The notes under the pieces are model-generated. The model did not search any database, was not told the DNA's origin, and was given only the letters and a program-made list of their open reading frames with translations. Below are positions 24,405 to 33,143 of a DNA stretch of 40,877 nt, piece after piece. Positions within the stretch are counted from its first letter, which is position 1. Each line of letters begins with the position of its first letter. This stretch comes from JAICIG01 sp035532215 (GTDB lineage: Bacteria > Planctomycetota > Planctomycetia > Pirellulales > JAICIG01). The translations under genes and the position numbers were made by a program. The stretch spans positions 1 to 40,877 of the forward strand of contig DATKRK010000036.1 of assembly GCA_035532215.1 (NCBI GenBank), written 5' to 3'.

Positions 24405-27400
24405 ATGCAACACGCTTCACACAACCCGGGACTCCCCGCGCGCGACGGCCTGTACGATCCGGCCAACGAGCACGACGCTTGCGGCGTCGGCTTCGTGGTC
24501 CAGATGCGCGGCGAGAAGAGCCATGCGATCGTGCGCTCGGGGTTGGAGATTCTGGTGAATCTCACGCATCGCGGCGCCTGCGGCTGCGATCCCTTGACCG
24601 GCGACGGCGCGGGGATTTTGACGCAGATCCCGCACGAATTCTTCCAGGCCGCGGCGCGCGAGTGCGGCTTCGAACTGCCGGCGCCCGGCGACTACGCCGT
24701 CGGCGCCGTGTTTCTGCCGCCGAACTTCGCCGAAGGCGAGTTCTGCCGCCAGGAATTCGAACGGCTGATTGCCGCTGAAGGACAGAAGCTCCTTGGTTGG
24801 CGCAACGTGCCGATCGACAACGAGCACATCGGCGAGACGGCCCGCGAGGTCGAACCGCACATCCGGCAGGCGTTCATCGCCCGCGGCAAAGACACGCCAC
24901 GCGAGTTGTTCGAGTGGAAGCTGTACGTGATCCGCAAGCAGCTCGAAGGGGTCGTCGCCAATAGCGGGCTGGTGCAACGGAAATACTGCTACGTGCCGAG
25001 CCTGTCGTCGCGAATCATCATCTACAAGGGGCTGATGCTGGCCGACCAGGTCGAGCGGTTTTACGGCGACCTGGCCGACGAACGCTTCGTTTCGGCGCTG
25101 GCCCTGGTTCACCAGCGCTACAGCACCAACACCTTTCCGACCTGGGATCTGGCTCAGCCGTTCCGCTACCTGGCCCACAACGGCGAAATCAACACGCTCC
25201 GCGGCAACGTCAACTGGATGCACGCCCGGCGGAGCATGCTGGCCAGCAAAAAGTACGGCGCCGACTTGCGAAAGATTCTGCCGATCTGCACGCCCGGCGC
25301 CAGCGACTCGGCCAACTTCGACAACGTGCTCGAAATGCTCGTCGTCACCGGCCGCTCGCTGCCGCAAGCCATGTCGATGCTGATCCCCGAGCCGTGGGCC
25401 GGGCACGAAAGCATGTCCGACGAGCGGAAAGCCTACTACGAATATCAAGCCTGCCTGATGGAGCCGTGGGACGGGCCGGCATCGATGGCCTTCACCGACG
25501 GCACGGTGATCGGCGCCGTGCTCGACCGCAACGGCCTGCGGCCCAGCCGCTATTGGGTCACCAAGAGCGGGCTGGTCGTGATGGCCTCCGAAGCCGGCGT
25601 GCTCGACATTCCGCCTGGCGAAATCGAATCGAAGGGCCGCTTGCGCCCCGGCCGGATGTTCCTGGTCGATACGTCGCAAGGGCGAATCATCGACGACGAA
25701 GAGATCAAACGCGGATTCGCCTCGCAGCATCCCTACCGCAAGTGGCTCAACGAAAACCAGGTCACGCTCGCCTCTCTCCCTCTCCCTCTGGGAGAGGGCC
25801 GGGGTGAGGGCGAACCAAGCGTAATGCAGCCCTCACCCAGCCTCTCCCAAAGGGAGAGGAGCCAAACCAGCCTCCCTCTCCCGCTGGGAGAGGGCCGGGG
25901 TGAGGGCGCGTCTGCAAACGGTCAACTTAATGGCGGAAGCCCGCAAAAATCCAACGGCGGCTTGCGCCGTCTGCAGCGGGCCTTCGGCTACACGCTCGAA
26001 GACTTGCGGATCATCCTGGCGCCGATGGCCGCGGACGGCTACGAACCGATCGGCTCGATGGGCAACGACGCGCCGCTGGCCGTGCTCTCCGACCGCCCGC
26101 AGTTGCTCTACAACTATTTCAAGCAGCTCTTCGCCCAGGTCACCAATCCGCCGCTCGATGCCATCCGCGAAGAAATCGTCACTTCGCTGATCACCACCGT
26201 CGGCTCCGAGGGGAACCTGCTCGAAGAGACGCCCGAGCAATGCCGCTTGCTGCGGCTCGAACAGCCGATTTTGACCAACGCCGAACTGGCCAAGATCAAA
26301 TCTCTCGACCAACCTGGGCTGAAGGCCCGCACGCTCTCGACCCTCTTTCCGCGAGCGGAAGGCCCGCAGGGGATGGAGCGGCGCTTGCAGGCATTGCGCG
26401 AAGAAGCCTCGCAAGCCATGACGGACGGGGTCACGCTGTTGATTCTTTCCGATCGCGGCGTACACGCTGACATGGCGCCGATTCCGGCGCTGTTGGCCAC
26501 GAGCGGCGTCCACCATCATCTGATTCGCGAAGAGACGCGCACGCATTGCGGGCTGATCGTCGAGACGGGCGACGCCCGCGAGGTGCAGCACTTCGCCTTG
26601 CTCACCGGTTACGGCGCCGGCGCCGTGAACCCCTACCTGGCTTTCGACACGCTGCACCAGATGCAGGCCGACGGCTATTTGCCGGCCGACTATTCGGCCG
26701 AAAAGCTGGAAAAGAACTACATCAAGGCGATCGGCAAGGGACTGCTGAAAGTCATGTCGAAAATGGGCATCTCGACCCAGCAGAGCTACCGCGGCGCGCA
26801 GATCTTCGAGGCCATCGGTCTGAACAGCGGTTTTGTCGAGGAATATTTCACCTGGACCGCCAGCCGCATCGAAGGCGTGGGCATCGAGACGATCGCCGAC
26901 GAGTCGCTCCGCTGGCACGAACTGGCCTTTCCGAGGGCCGACGTGCCGCGGAACCTCGAACTCGACGTCGGCGGGCAGTATCAATGGCGCCGCAAGGGCG
27001 AAGCCCACCTGTTCAACCCCGAAGTGGTGGCCAAGCTGCAGCACGCCACGCGGATCAACAGCGCCAGCGACTTCAAGAAATACTGCGAGCTGATCGACAA
27101 GCAAGAGCGGCAATTGCTCACGCTTCGCGGCTTGCTCGATTTCAAGCCGGCCCAGGCGATCCCGCTCGATGAGGTCGAGTCGGCCAAGAACATCGTCAAG
27201 CGGTTTGCCACCGGCGCCATGTCGTACGGTTCGATCTCGAAGGAAGCGCACGAGACGCTGGCCATCGCCATGAACCGCATCGGCGGCAAGAGCAACACGG
27301 GCGAAGGGGGCGAAGACCCGGCTCGCTATACGGCCGACCCCAACGGCGACCGCCGCAACAGCGCGATCAAGCAGGTGGCCAGCGGCCGCTTCGGCGTGAC

Positions 27401-29135
27401 CAGCGAATATCTAGTCAACGCCGAGGAATTGCAGATCAAGATGGCCCAAGGCGCCAAGCCGGGCGAAGGGGGCCAGTTGCCCGGCCACAAGGTCGACAAG
27501 GAAATCGCCCGCATCCGCCATAGCACGCCCGGCGTGGGGCTGATCTCGCCGCCTCCGCATCACGACATCTATTCCATTGAAGACCTGGCCCAATTGATCC
27601 ACGACCTGAAGAACGCCAATCGCCATGCACGCGTCAGCGTCAAGCTGGTGGCCGAAGTCGGCGTGGGCACGGTCGCGGCTGGCGTCTCGAAGGGCAAAAG
27701 CGACGTGGTGCTGATCAGCGGCCACGACGGCGGCACCGGCGCCAGCCCTTATACCTCGATCAAGCACGCTGGCGTTCCCTGGGAACTCGGCCTGGCCGAA
27801 ACGCACCAGGTGCTGGTCAAGAACAATCTGCGCAGCCGGATCATCGTGCAGACCGACGGCCAGTTGCGCACGCCCCGCGATATCGCCATCGCCTGCATGT
27901 TCGGGGCTGAAGAGTGGGGCATCGCCACTGCGGCCCTGGTCACGCTCGGCTGCATCATGATGCGCAAGTGCCATTTGAACACCTGCCCGGTGGGCGTGGC
28001 AACGCAAGACGTCGAGCTGCGGAAGAAATTCGCGGGCAAGCCGGAATACGTGGTCAATTACTTCTTCCTGATCGCGGAGGGCCTGCGCGAGATCATGGCC
28101 TCGCTCGGCTTCCGCACGGTCGACGAGATGGTAGGCCGCGTCGACAGGCTCGAAACGCGCCAGGCGATCGCCCACTGGAAGGCCCGCGGCCTCGACTTCT
28201 CGGCGCTGTTGAAGAAGCCCGCGGCCCGGCCGGGCGTGAAGACCTATCATTGCGAAGAGCAGGATCACGGCATCGAAAATTCGCTCGACGTGACGACGCT
28301 GTTGAGCAAGTGCGAGCCGGCGCTCGAACGCCGCGAGCCGGTCAAGCTCGACTTGCCGATTCGCAACGTCAACCGCACGGTCGGCACGATTCTTTCCAGC
28401 GAGATCACCCGGCGTTACGGCCGCGACGGCTTGCCGGAAGATACGATCCAACTCGACTTTCGCGGCACGGCCGGCCAAAGCCTGTTGGCCTTCGGCGCGC
28501 CGGGCGTGACGGTCCGCGTGGAAGGCGACGTGAACGACTATTGCGGCAAGGGGCTTTCGGGCGGCAAGGTGATCGTCTATCCACCGCGCGAAAGCGCGTT
28601 CAAGGCCGAAGAAAACATCATCGCCGGCAACGTGGTGCTCTACGGCGCCACCCGCGGCGAGGTTTATCTGCGCGGCATCGCCGGCGAGCGGTTCTGCGTT
28701 CGCAACAGCGGCGCCAAGGCGGTGGTCGAAGGAGTGGGCGACCACGGCTGCGAATATATGACCGGCGGAGAGGCGGTGATTCTCGGCGAGACGGGCCGCA
28801 ACTTCGCCGCCGGCATGTCGGGCGGCGTGGCCTACGTGCTCGACGAGCACGGCCGCTTCGCCAAACGGGTGAACATGGAAATGGTCGATCTCGAGGACCT
28901 GAGCAATCCCGACAACCAGCAGGCGGTGCTCGAACTGGTGCGCAAGCACGTGGCATACACCGACAGCCCTCGCGGCCGCTACGTACTGGACAACTGGCCG
29001 CAGATCATTTCGAAATTCGTGAAGGTCATGCCGCGCGATTACAAGCGGGCCCTGGCCGAGTTGAAAAAAGCCAACGAACTAGCCGCAAGTCGAGGAACGC
29101 CGGTGGGAGAATTGCAAGAGGTGGCCAATGGGTGA
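24405..29135 (+). CDS. gltB: glutamate synthase (NADPH) large subunit
   Basis: A 1576-residue protein, usual size for the bacterial alpha subunit. It converts glutamine and 2-oxoglutarate to two glutamates. The N-terminal type-2 glutamine amidotransferase domain has catalytic Cys26 (NEHDACGVGFV), exposed by propeptide removal. The central and FMN-binding synthase domains contain GEGGEDP, KPGEGGQLPGHKVD, SPPPHHDIYSIEDLAQLI and GHDGGTGASP. The 3Fe-4S ligands are Cys1183, Cys1189 and Cys1194 in CIMMRKCHLNTCPVG. The GXGXG domain closes the chain. Residues about 457-502 are an extra in-frame segment (LPLPLGEGRGEG twice) made of dispersed repeat DNA. It overlaps gltD by 8 bases. Confidence 0.96.
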   Translation: MQHASHNPGLPARDGLYDPANEHDACGVGFVVQMRGEKSHAIVRSGLEILVNLTHRGACGCDPLTGDGAGILTQIPHEFFQAAARECGFELPAPGDYAVGAVFLPPNFAEGEFCRQEFERLIAAEGQKLLGWRNVPIDNEHIGETAREVEPHIRQAFIARGKDTPRELFEWKLYVIRKQLEGVVANSGLVQRKYCYVPSLSSRIIIYKGLMLADQVERFYGDLADERFVSALALVHQRYSTNTFPTWDLAQPFRYLAHNGEINTLRGNVNWMHARRSMLASKKYGADLRKILPICTPGASDSANFDNVLEMLVVTGRSLPQAMSMLIPEPWAGHESMSDERKAYYEYQACLMEPWDGPASMAFTDGTVIGAVLDRNGLRPSRYWVTKSGLVVMASEAGVLDIPPGEIESKGRLRPGRMFLVDTSQGRIIDDEEIKRGFASQHPYRKWLNENQVTLASLPLPLGEGRGEGEPSVMQPSPSLSQRERSQTSLPLPLGEGRGEGASANGQLNGGSPQKSNGGLRRLQRAFGYTLEDLRIILAPMAADGYEPIGSMGNDAPLAVLSDRPQLLYNYFKQLFAQVTNPPLDAIREEIVTSLITTVGSEGNLLEETPEQCRLLRLEQPILTNAELAKIKSLDQPGLKARTLSTLFPRAEGPQGMERRLQALREEASQAMTDGVTLLILSDRGVHADMAPIPALLATSGVHHHLIREETRTHCGLIVETGDAREVQHFALLTGYGAGAVNPYLAFDTLHQMQADGYLPADYSAEKLEKNYIKAIGKGLLKVMSKMGISTQQSYRGAQIFEAIGLNSGFVEEYFTWTASRIEGVGIETIADESLRWHELAFPRADVPRNLELDVGGQYQWRRKGEAHLFNPEVVAKLQHATRINSASDFKKYCELIDKQERQLLTLRGLLDFKPAQAIPLDEVESAKNIVKRFATGAMSYGSISKEAHETLAIAMNRIGGKSNTGEGGEDPARYTADPNGDRRNSAIKQVASGRFGVTSEYLVNAEELQIKMAQGAKPGEGGQLPGHKVDKEIARIRHSTPGVGLISPPPHHDIYSIEDLAQLIHDLKNANRHARVSVKLVAEVGVGTVAAGVSKGKSDVVLISGHDGGTGASPYTSIKHAGVPWELGLAETHQVLVKNNLRSRIIVQTDGQLRTPRDIAIACMFGAEEWGIATAALVTLGCIMMRKCHLNTCPVGVATQDVELRKKFAGKPEYVVNYFFLIAEGLREIMASLGFRTVDEMVGRVDRLETRQAIAHWKARGLDFSALLKKPAARPGVKTYHCEEQDHGIENSLDVTTLLSKCEPALERREPVKLDLPIRNVNRTVGTILSSEITRRYGRDGLPEDTIQLDFRGTAGQSLLAFGAPGVTVRVEGDVNDYCGKGLSGGKVIVYPPRESAFKAEENIIAGNVVLYGATRGEVYLRGIAGERFCVRNSGAKAVVEGVGDHGCEYMTGGEAVILGETGRNFAAGMSGGVAYVLDEHGRFAKRVNMEMVDLEDLSNPDNQQAVLELVRKHVAYTDSPRGRYVLDNWPQIISKFVKVMPRDYKRALAELKKANELAASRGTPVGELQEVANG
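25773..25911. repeat. dispersed palindromic repeats inserted in frame in gltB
   Basis: Two direct copies of a unit reading CCTCTCCC...GGGAGAGGGCCGGGGTGAGGGCG (25773-25811 and 25871-25908) flank an inverted copy (25829-25860). This is the widespread bacterial intergenic repeat that translates as LPLGEGRGEG. Here about 139 bases lie inside the gltB frame between the amidotransferase and central domains without breaking it. Confidence 0.8.
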
Positions 29136-30621
29136 CGTCCGCGGGTTCATGCAATTCGGCCGCAAGCACCACGACAACGAGCCGCCCGCCGAGCGGCTGA
29201 AGCACTACAACGAGTTCATCAAGGTCCTGCCCGAGGCGGAACTCAAGCAGCAAGGCGCGCGCTGCATGGACTGCGGCGTGCCGTTCTGCCATACCGGCTG
29301 CCCGCTGGGCAACATCATCCCGGACTTCAACGACCTGGTCTATCGCGGCCAATGGCGCGATGCGCTCGACCGCTTGCACGCCACCAACAACTTTCCGGAG
29401 TTCACGGGCCGCGTCTGCCCGGCGCCGTGCGAGGCGGCCTGCGTGCTGGGCATCAACGAAGACCCGGTGGCGATCAAAGAAATCGAAATGTCGATCGCCG
29501 ATCGCGGCTTTGCCGAAGGCTGGATCGAGCCCGAACCGCCCGCCGAGCGCACCGGCAAGCGCGTGGCGATCGTCGGCAGCGGACCGGCCGGCCTGGCCGC
29601 CGCGCAGCAGCTCAATCGGGCCGGGCATCAGGTGACGGTCTTCGAGCGCAACGACCGGCCCGGCGGCTTGTTGATGTACGGCATTCCCGATTTCAAGCTC
29701 GAGAAGTCGCGCGTCTGGCGGCGGATCAAGCAGATCGAGGCCGAAGGGGTGGAGTTCCGCTCGAATGCCAACGTCGGCGTAAACGTGCCGGTGGCCGAAT
29801 TGCGCGAAGGATACGACGCGATCCTGTTGGCCGGCGGCTCTACCCAAGCCCGCGACCTGCCGATTCCCGGTCGCGACTTGAAGGGCGTCTACTTCGCCAT
29901 GGAGTTCCTGCCGCAGCAGAACAAGCGGAACCAGGGCGACGCGATCCCCGGCGACGCGTCGATCACGGCGACCGGCAAGCATGTGATCGTGATCGGCGGC
30001 GGCGACACCGGCAGCGACTGCACGGGCACCTCGAACCGGCAAGGCGCGGCCAGCGTGACGCAGTTCGAACTGCTGCCAACGCCGCCCGACCTGGGCCCCT
30101 TCCCGCGGCGCGACCAACGGCCGGAACATTCGCCTTGGCCTTACTGGACGATGATGCTCCGCACCAGTTCTTCGCACGAAGAGGGCTGCGACCGGCACTG
30201 GAGCGTTTTGACCAAGGAGTTCCGCGGCGACGACGACGGCAACGTGCAGAGCCTGGTGACCGTGACCATCGAATGGCACAAGGACGATTCCGGGCGGCAG
30301 ACGTTCCGCGAAGTCGAAGGCACGATGCGCGAGTGGCCCTGCCAATTGGCGCTGTTGGCGATGGGCTTTTTGGGCCCGGAAAAACGCGGCGCGATCGAAG
30401 AGCTGAACCTCGAACTCGACCCGCGCGGCAACGTCAAGTGCAACGCCGAGTACATGTCGAGCGTCGAGGGCGTGTTCGCCGCCGGCGACTTGCGTCGCGG
30501 GCAATCGCTCGTCGTGTGGGCCATTCACGAAGGCCGCGAGGCCGCCCGGGCGGTCGACAAGCACCTGATGGGCGTCACCCATCTGCCCAGCGCCGGCGCC
30601 GGCGACTTCGCCTGGCGATAA
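29128..30621 (+). CDS. gltD: glutamate synthase (NADPH) small subunit
   Basis: A 497-residue beta subunit that oxidises NADPH and passes electrons to GltB. The N-terminus holds the 4Fe-4S cysteines (CMDCGVPFCHTGCPLG and CPAPCEAACVLGI). The FAD site is VAIVGSGPAGLAAAQQL near residue 147, and the NADPH site is VIVIGGGDTGSDC near residue 286. The C-terminus has EGVFAAGDLRRGQSLVVWAI, the second FAD motif. It starts 8 bases inside gltB, so the subunits are translationally coupled. A second Fe-S-like set and normal length point to an intact enzyme. Confidence 0.96.
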   Translation: MGDVRGFMQFGRKHHDNEPPAERLKHYNEFIKVLPEAELKQQGARCMDCGVPFCHTGCPLGNIIPDFNDLVYRGQWRDALDRLHATNNFPEFTGRVCPAPCEAACVLGINEDPVAIKEIEMSIADRGFAEGWIEPEPPAERTGKRVAIVGSGPAGLAAAQQLNRAGHQVTVFERNDRPGGLLMYGIPDFKLEKSRVWRRIKQIEAEGVEFRSNANVGVNVPVAELREGYDAILLAGGSTQARDLPIPGRDLKGVYFAMEFLPQQNKRNQGDAIPGDASITATGKHVIVIGGGDTGSDCTGTSNRQGAASVTQFELLPTPPDLGPFPRRDQRPEHSPWPYWTMMLRTSSSHEEGCDRHWSVLTKEFRGDDDGNVQSLVTVTIEWHKDDSGRQTFREVEGTMREWPCQLALLAMGFLGPEKRGAIEELNLELDPRGNVKCNAEYMSSVEGVFAAGDLRRGQSLVVWAIHEGREAARAVDKHLMGVTHLPSAGAGDFAWR

Positions 30622-30715
30622 AGGTTCGTTGCGAACTCCATTGCAGGCCCTCCGAGCATTGCCTGGCGGTCGCCTTGGCCCTTAGAATGAACGAGTTCCG
30701 AATAGGAGTTCGACG

Positions 30716-31198
30716 ATGAGTCTCAAAGACCGCCTCAAAGAAGTCCAGGAATCTCACCGTGAGGACGTTGACTGGGAACAACGCAAGGACGAGTGGGTCA
30801 ATAACGTCAATCGGCTGTATCACGAGGTCAAGGAATGGCTTGATGGTTTGAAGAATGAAGACTTGATGAGCTTCGACACGCACTCAGTTGTTCGCTCGGA
30901 GCCTATGATCGGCGACTACCAAATTCCGCAACTGATCTTGGCTTTGCCGAAAGAGCCCTCGATTGAGATTGTGTTCGACCCGATCGGCCGAAATGTCGTG
31001 GGCGCCTTGGGTCGAGTCGATGTCTACCCTCGCGGCTTGTACGGCCAGAAATACATGCTGATCTTGGTCGACCGTGCGAATGCCGGCACCGTCTGGGAAC
31101 TGTGGAAATCGAAGTATGCTCGTGACAGGCGCCCGTTCGATAAGCAAGCGTTGGAAGAAATCATCGAAGAGTGGTTGAACGAGATCACTCATGGCTGA
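30716..31198 (+). CDS. uncharacterised protein, partner of HEPN-like gene
   Basis: A 160-residue acidic soluble protein. The first 45 residues are helical and charged (MSLKDRLKEVQESHREDVDW). A beta-rich middle follows (IPQLILALPKEPSIEIVFDP, GALGRVDVYPRG, KYMLILVDR) and a helical end (DKQALEEIIEEWLNEITHG). No family is recognised. AGGAG lies 7 bases before the ATG. The stop overlaps the next gene by 8 bases, a toxin-antitoxin-like arrangement. It follows gltD by 94 bases, but nothing suggests a role in nitrogen metabolism. Base composition is less GC-rich than its neighbours, consistent with later arrival. Confidence 0.72.
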   Translation: MSLKDRLKEVQESHREDVDWEQRKDEWVNNVNRLYHEVKEWLDGLKNEDLMSFDTHSVVRSEPMIGDYQIPQLILALPKEPSIEIVFDPIGRNVVGALGRVDVYPRGLYGQKYMLILVDRANAGTVWELWKSKYARDRRPFDKQALEEIIEEWLNEITHG

Positions 31199-31751
31199 GC
31201 CGAAGCTGGAAAATAGAAAACTAGCTCTTGAAATGGAGCGATACGATTTACTCAGGGATCTCCTGAAGCATGTTGTCAATACGACCCGCGGCAACGTTGA
31301 TTATGCCCAGAGAATCGGCTTTCGCGTATTGGGGAAAGATAAACGAGAGCGTGAAGCCAACGTCAGCGATCAAATCGATGATTTGCAACGGAGAATCGAC
31401 GAATTATTCATCGTCGCCGCAGTTGCCGCGTTCGAAGACGCATTCATGGACAAATTCAAGAATGCTAGCGGAAAGGGTAAGTCGATTTTACAAGACAGGC
31501 TTGCGCGGGAGTCCGTCCCTTTCAACAAGCATGGAGGACGGCTCGTAAAGGGACAACCGGACGCCGACAGCTTCAAGAAGATCGCCGAAATCATTTCCGG
31601 AATCGTCCCGTCGGCCGACGACAAACTCGACGAATTGCGCAATTGCCGGAATGCAATCGTGCATGTCAATGCCGAACGCAAAGAAACCAGCAGTTTGGCG
31701 GTGACCGACAGCTTTCGCTTACTGGACGAAGTTCTTGCCGCGCTCAGTTGA
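31191..31751 (+). CDS. HEPN-like domain protein, candidate RNase/toxin
   Basis: A 186-residue, largely helical protein. Near the C-terminus it has LRNCRNAIVHVN. Arg153-x4-His158 matches the R-x4-6-H catalytic motif of HEPN-fold ribonucleases, where RN-x3-H is the usual form. The preceding helices (DDLQRRIDELFIVAAVAAFE and KKIAEIISGIV) fit the HEPN four-helix arrangement. Its start lies 8 bases inside the preceding gene, so the pair is probably co-translated. HEPN proteins paired with a small upstream gene are often toxin-antitoxin or anti-phage modules. Codon use is AT-richer than the flanking genes. The domain call rests on the motif and helix pattern only. Confidence 0.68.
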   Translation: MAEPKLENRKLALEMERYDLLRDLLKHVVNTTRGNVDYAQRIGFRVLGKDKREREANVSDQIDDLQRRIDELFIVAAVAAFEDAFMDKFKNASGKGKSILQDRLARESVPFNKHGGRLVKGQPDADSFKKIAEIISGIVPSADDKLDELRNCRNAIVHVNAERKETSSLAVTDSFRLLDEVLAALS

Positions 31752-31780
31752 GATACGTCCGTTGGCGAATTGTCCGCCGC

Positions 31781-32083
31781 TTACAGCCCTTTCTTTCCCA
31801 GGGCTTTCATCGCAATTTCGGCGCCGAACTTGACGTGGTGCTCTTGTTCCCTGAGCAACAATTTCTTGATCGTAGCGACCGACTTCGCGCCGCCGATCTT
31901 GCCGAGCAATGCGCAGGCGTTGTAGCGGACCTGCTGGTCGGCGCGGGTCAACAGCGGAATCACGGCCGGCTCGGCGATTTCTCCGATCGCTTCGAGCGCC
32001 CGAGCGGCGTCGTGCTGGTCCGACTGGTTGGCTAGCGTTTCGCTCCTGCCGAATTGAGAGATGAAATCTGCCGCCGTGCGCAT
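31781..32083 (-). CDS. short HEAT-repeat protein
   Basis: This 100-residue protein is built of about three HEAT-type helical pairs (HDAARALEAIGEIAEPAVIP, VRYNACALLGKIGGAKSVAT, VKFGAEIAMKALG). HEAT units usually form binding surfaces. It starts 8 bases after the stop of the protease second fragment and is on the same strand, so it likely belongs to that transcript. There is no convincing ribosome-binding site, so it may rely on coupling. It could alternatively be the detached end of a longer HEAT protein. Confidence 0.65.
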   Translation of the reverse strand: MRTAADFISQFGRSETLANQSDQHDAARALEAIGEIAEPAVIPLLTRADQQVRYNACALLGKIGGAKSVATIKKLLLREQEHHVKFGAEIAMKALGKKGL

Positions 32084-32091
32084 GCCGCGCG

Positions 32092-33138
32092 CTAACGCCC
32101 GTAGTTCGACTTTTTGGCCGGCCCGAACTGTTTCAACAGCTTCTTGGCTTCTTCCGCAGCCGGGGTATCGGGGTAATCCGCGACGATCTTTTCCAGCTTC
32201 TCGACGCCCTTATCTCGCGTGATCGGATTCTTGAGCATTTGCTTGGCCAGCGCCAGGCTGCGGGCCGAGGCCTTATCCGGATCGTCGGACTTGTCGTCCG
32301 CCTTGGCTTTCGACTTCGACTTGTCGTCGTCGGCCTCATCGTCGCTTTCATCAACCGGCGCCTTGGAAGGGGAGGCGTCGCCGGCGATGCTGGGGAAATT
32401 CAACCCATATTTCAGGTTGAAGTTGATCCGCATCACGTCAAAGGCCTGGCCGATGGTCTTGCCGCCGCCCCCGTACGACTTCTTGGCAATTTGTTCCGTG
32501 TCGAAGACGCGGACGCTGCCGCGCACTTCGGCGGATAGCGCCATCGAACGCAAATCTTCCGCGATGCCTTCCATGATCATTGCGTCGGCCGTAACCAGGG
32601 CCACGAGTTCCAAGTCGACGTCCTTGACGTCGATATCCTTGAGCCGGGCGGCATAGTCGGGCAGCACCTCGGCCAGCTTGCGGTAGTATACGGCCATCTT
32701 GATGGCGAAGCCGCGGGGATTGCGGCCGCCCACGGGCAACGCCGGACGGCCGATCTTCTTCACCCGTTTGTACATCGAGCGGTTGATCTTGCCGACTTGC
32801 TCCCAGTACGCCAGCGTCTTCTGGGGATCGCCGGGGGCCCCCGAGCCGTCGCCGCCGCCGGCATGCTTGCGCGGCGCGGGCAACTCGGCCAGCGATCTCG
32901 GCCCGCTTTGCACCGACTGCATGATCTTGCGCAAGTGCTCGATGGAGATCGCAAAGTTCAGGTTCTGACCGTCGGTCCGGTTCCAGGTGTTCAGGCCCAC
33001 GACCTCGCCGCGCATATTGACCAGCGGGCCTCCGCTATTGCCCCCGGAAATCGGCGCCGTGGTTTGAATCCAGACGGCATCGAGATCGTAGCCCAGATAG
33101 TCCTTGTAGATGTCGGCTCGGCCGCCTTGCATGAGCAT
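32092..33138 (-). CDS. trypsin-like protease, C-terminal fragment after a frameshift
   Basis: The frame from ATG 33138 gives 348 residues. It opens inside the protease domain: YLGYDLDAVWIQTTAPISGG, then the catalytic serine loop GGNSGGPLVNMRGEVVGLN. A region of about 150 residues of unknown fold follows (ALVTADAMIMEGIAEDL; VRVFDTEQIAKKSYGGGGK), then an acidic linker rich in Asp, Lys and Ser, and a helical TPR-like tail ending FGPAKKSNYGR. The catalytic Ser is here while His and Asp are in the upstream fragment, so neither half alone can be an active protease. Shifting frame near 33155 joins the two into one protein of about 750 residues. Confidence 0.75.
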   Translation of the reverse strand: MLMQGGRADIYKDYLGYDLDAVWIQTTAPISGGNSGGPLVNMRGEVVGLNTWNRTDGQNLNFAISIEHLRKIMQSVQSGPRSLAELPAPRKHAGGGDGSGAPGDPQKTLAYWEQVGKINRSMYKRVKKIGRPALPVGGRNPRGFAIKMAVYYRKLAEVLPDYAARLKDIDVKDVDLELVALVTADAMIMEGIAEDLRSMALSAEVRGSVRVFDTEQIAKKSYGGGGKTIGQAFDVMRINFNLKYGLNFPSIAGDASPSKAPVDESDDEADDDKSKSKAKADDKSDDPDKASARSLALAKQMLKNPITRDKGVEKLEKIVADYPDTPAAEEAKKLLKQFGPAKKSNYGR

Positions 33139-33143
33139 CTGGC

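Noticed and set aside
25773..25911. A CRISPR-like or minisatellite array in gltB
   Set aside because: There are only two direct copies and one inverted copy, without regular spacers; it fits a dispersed palindromic repeat instead.
24417..28949. Long minus-strand frames (437, 472 and 512 residues) across gltB
   Set aside because: They mirror the codon bias of gltB and have no recognisable domain.
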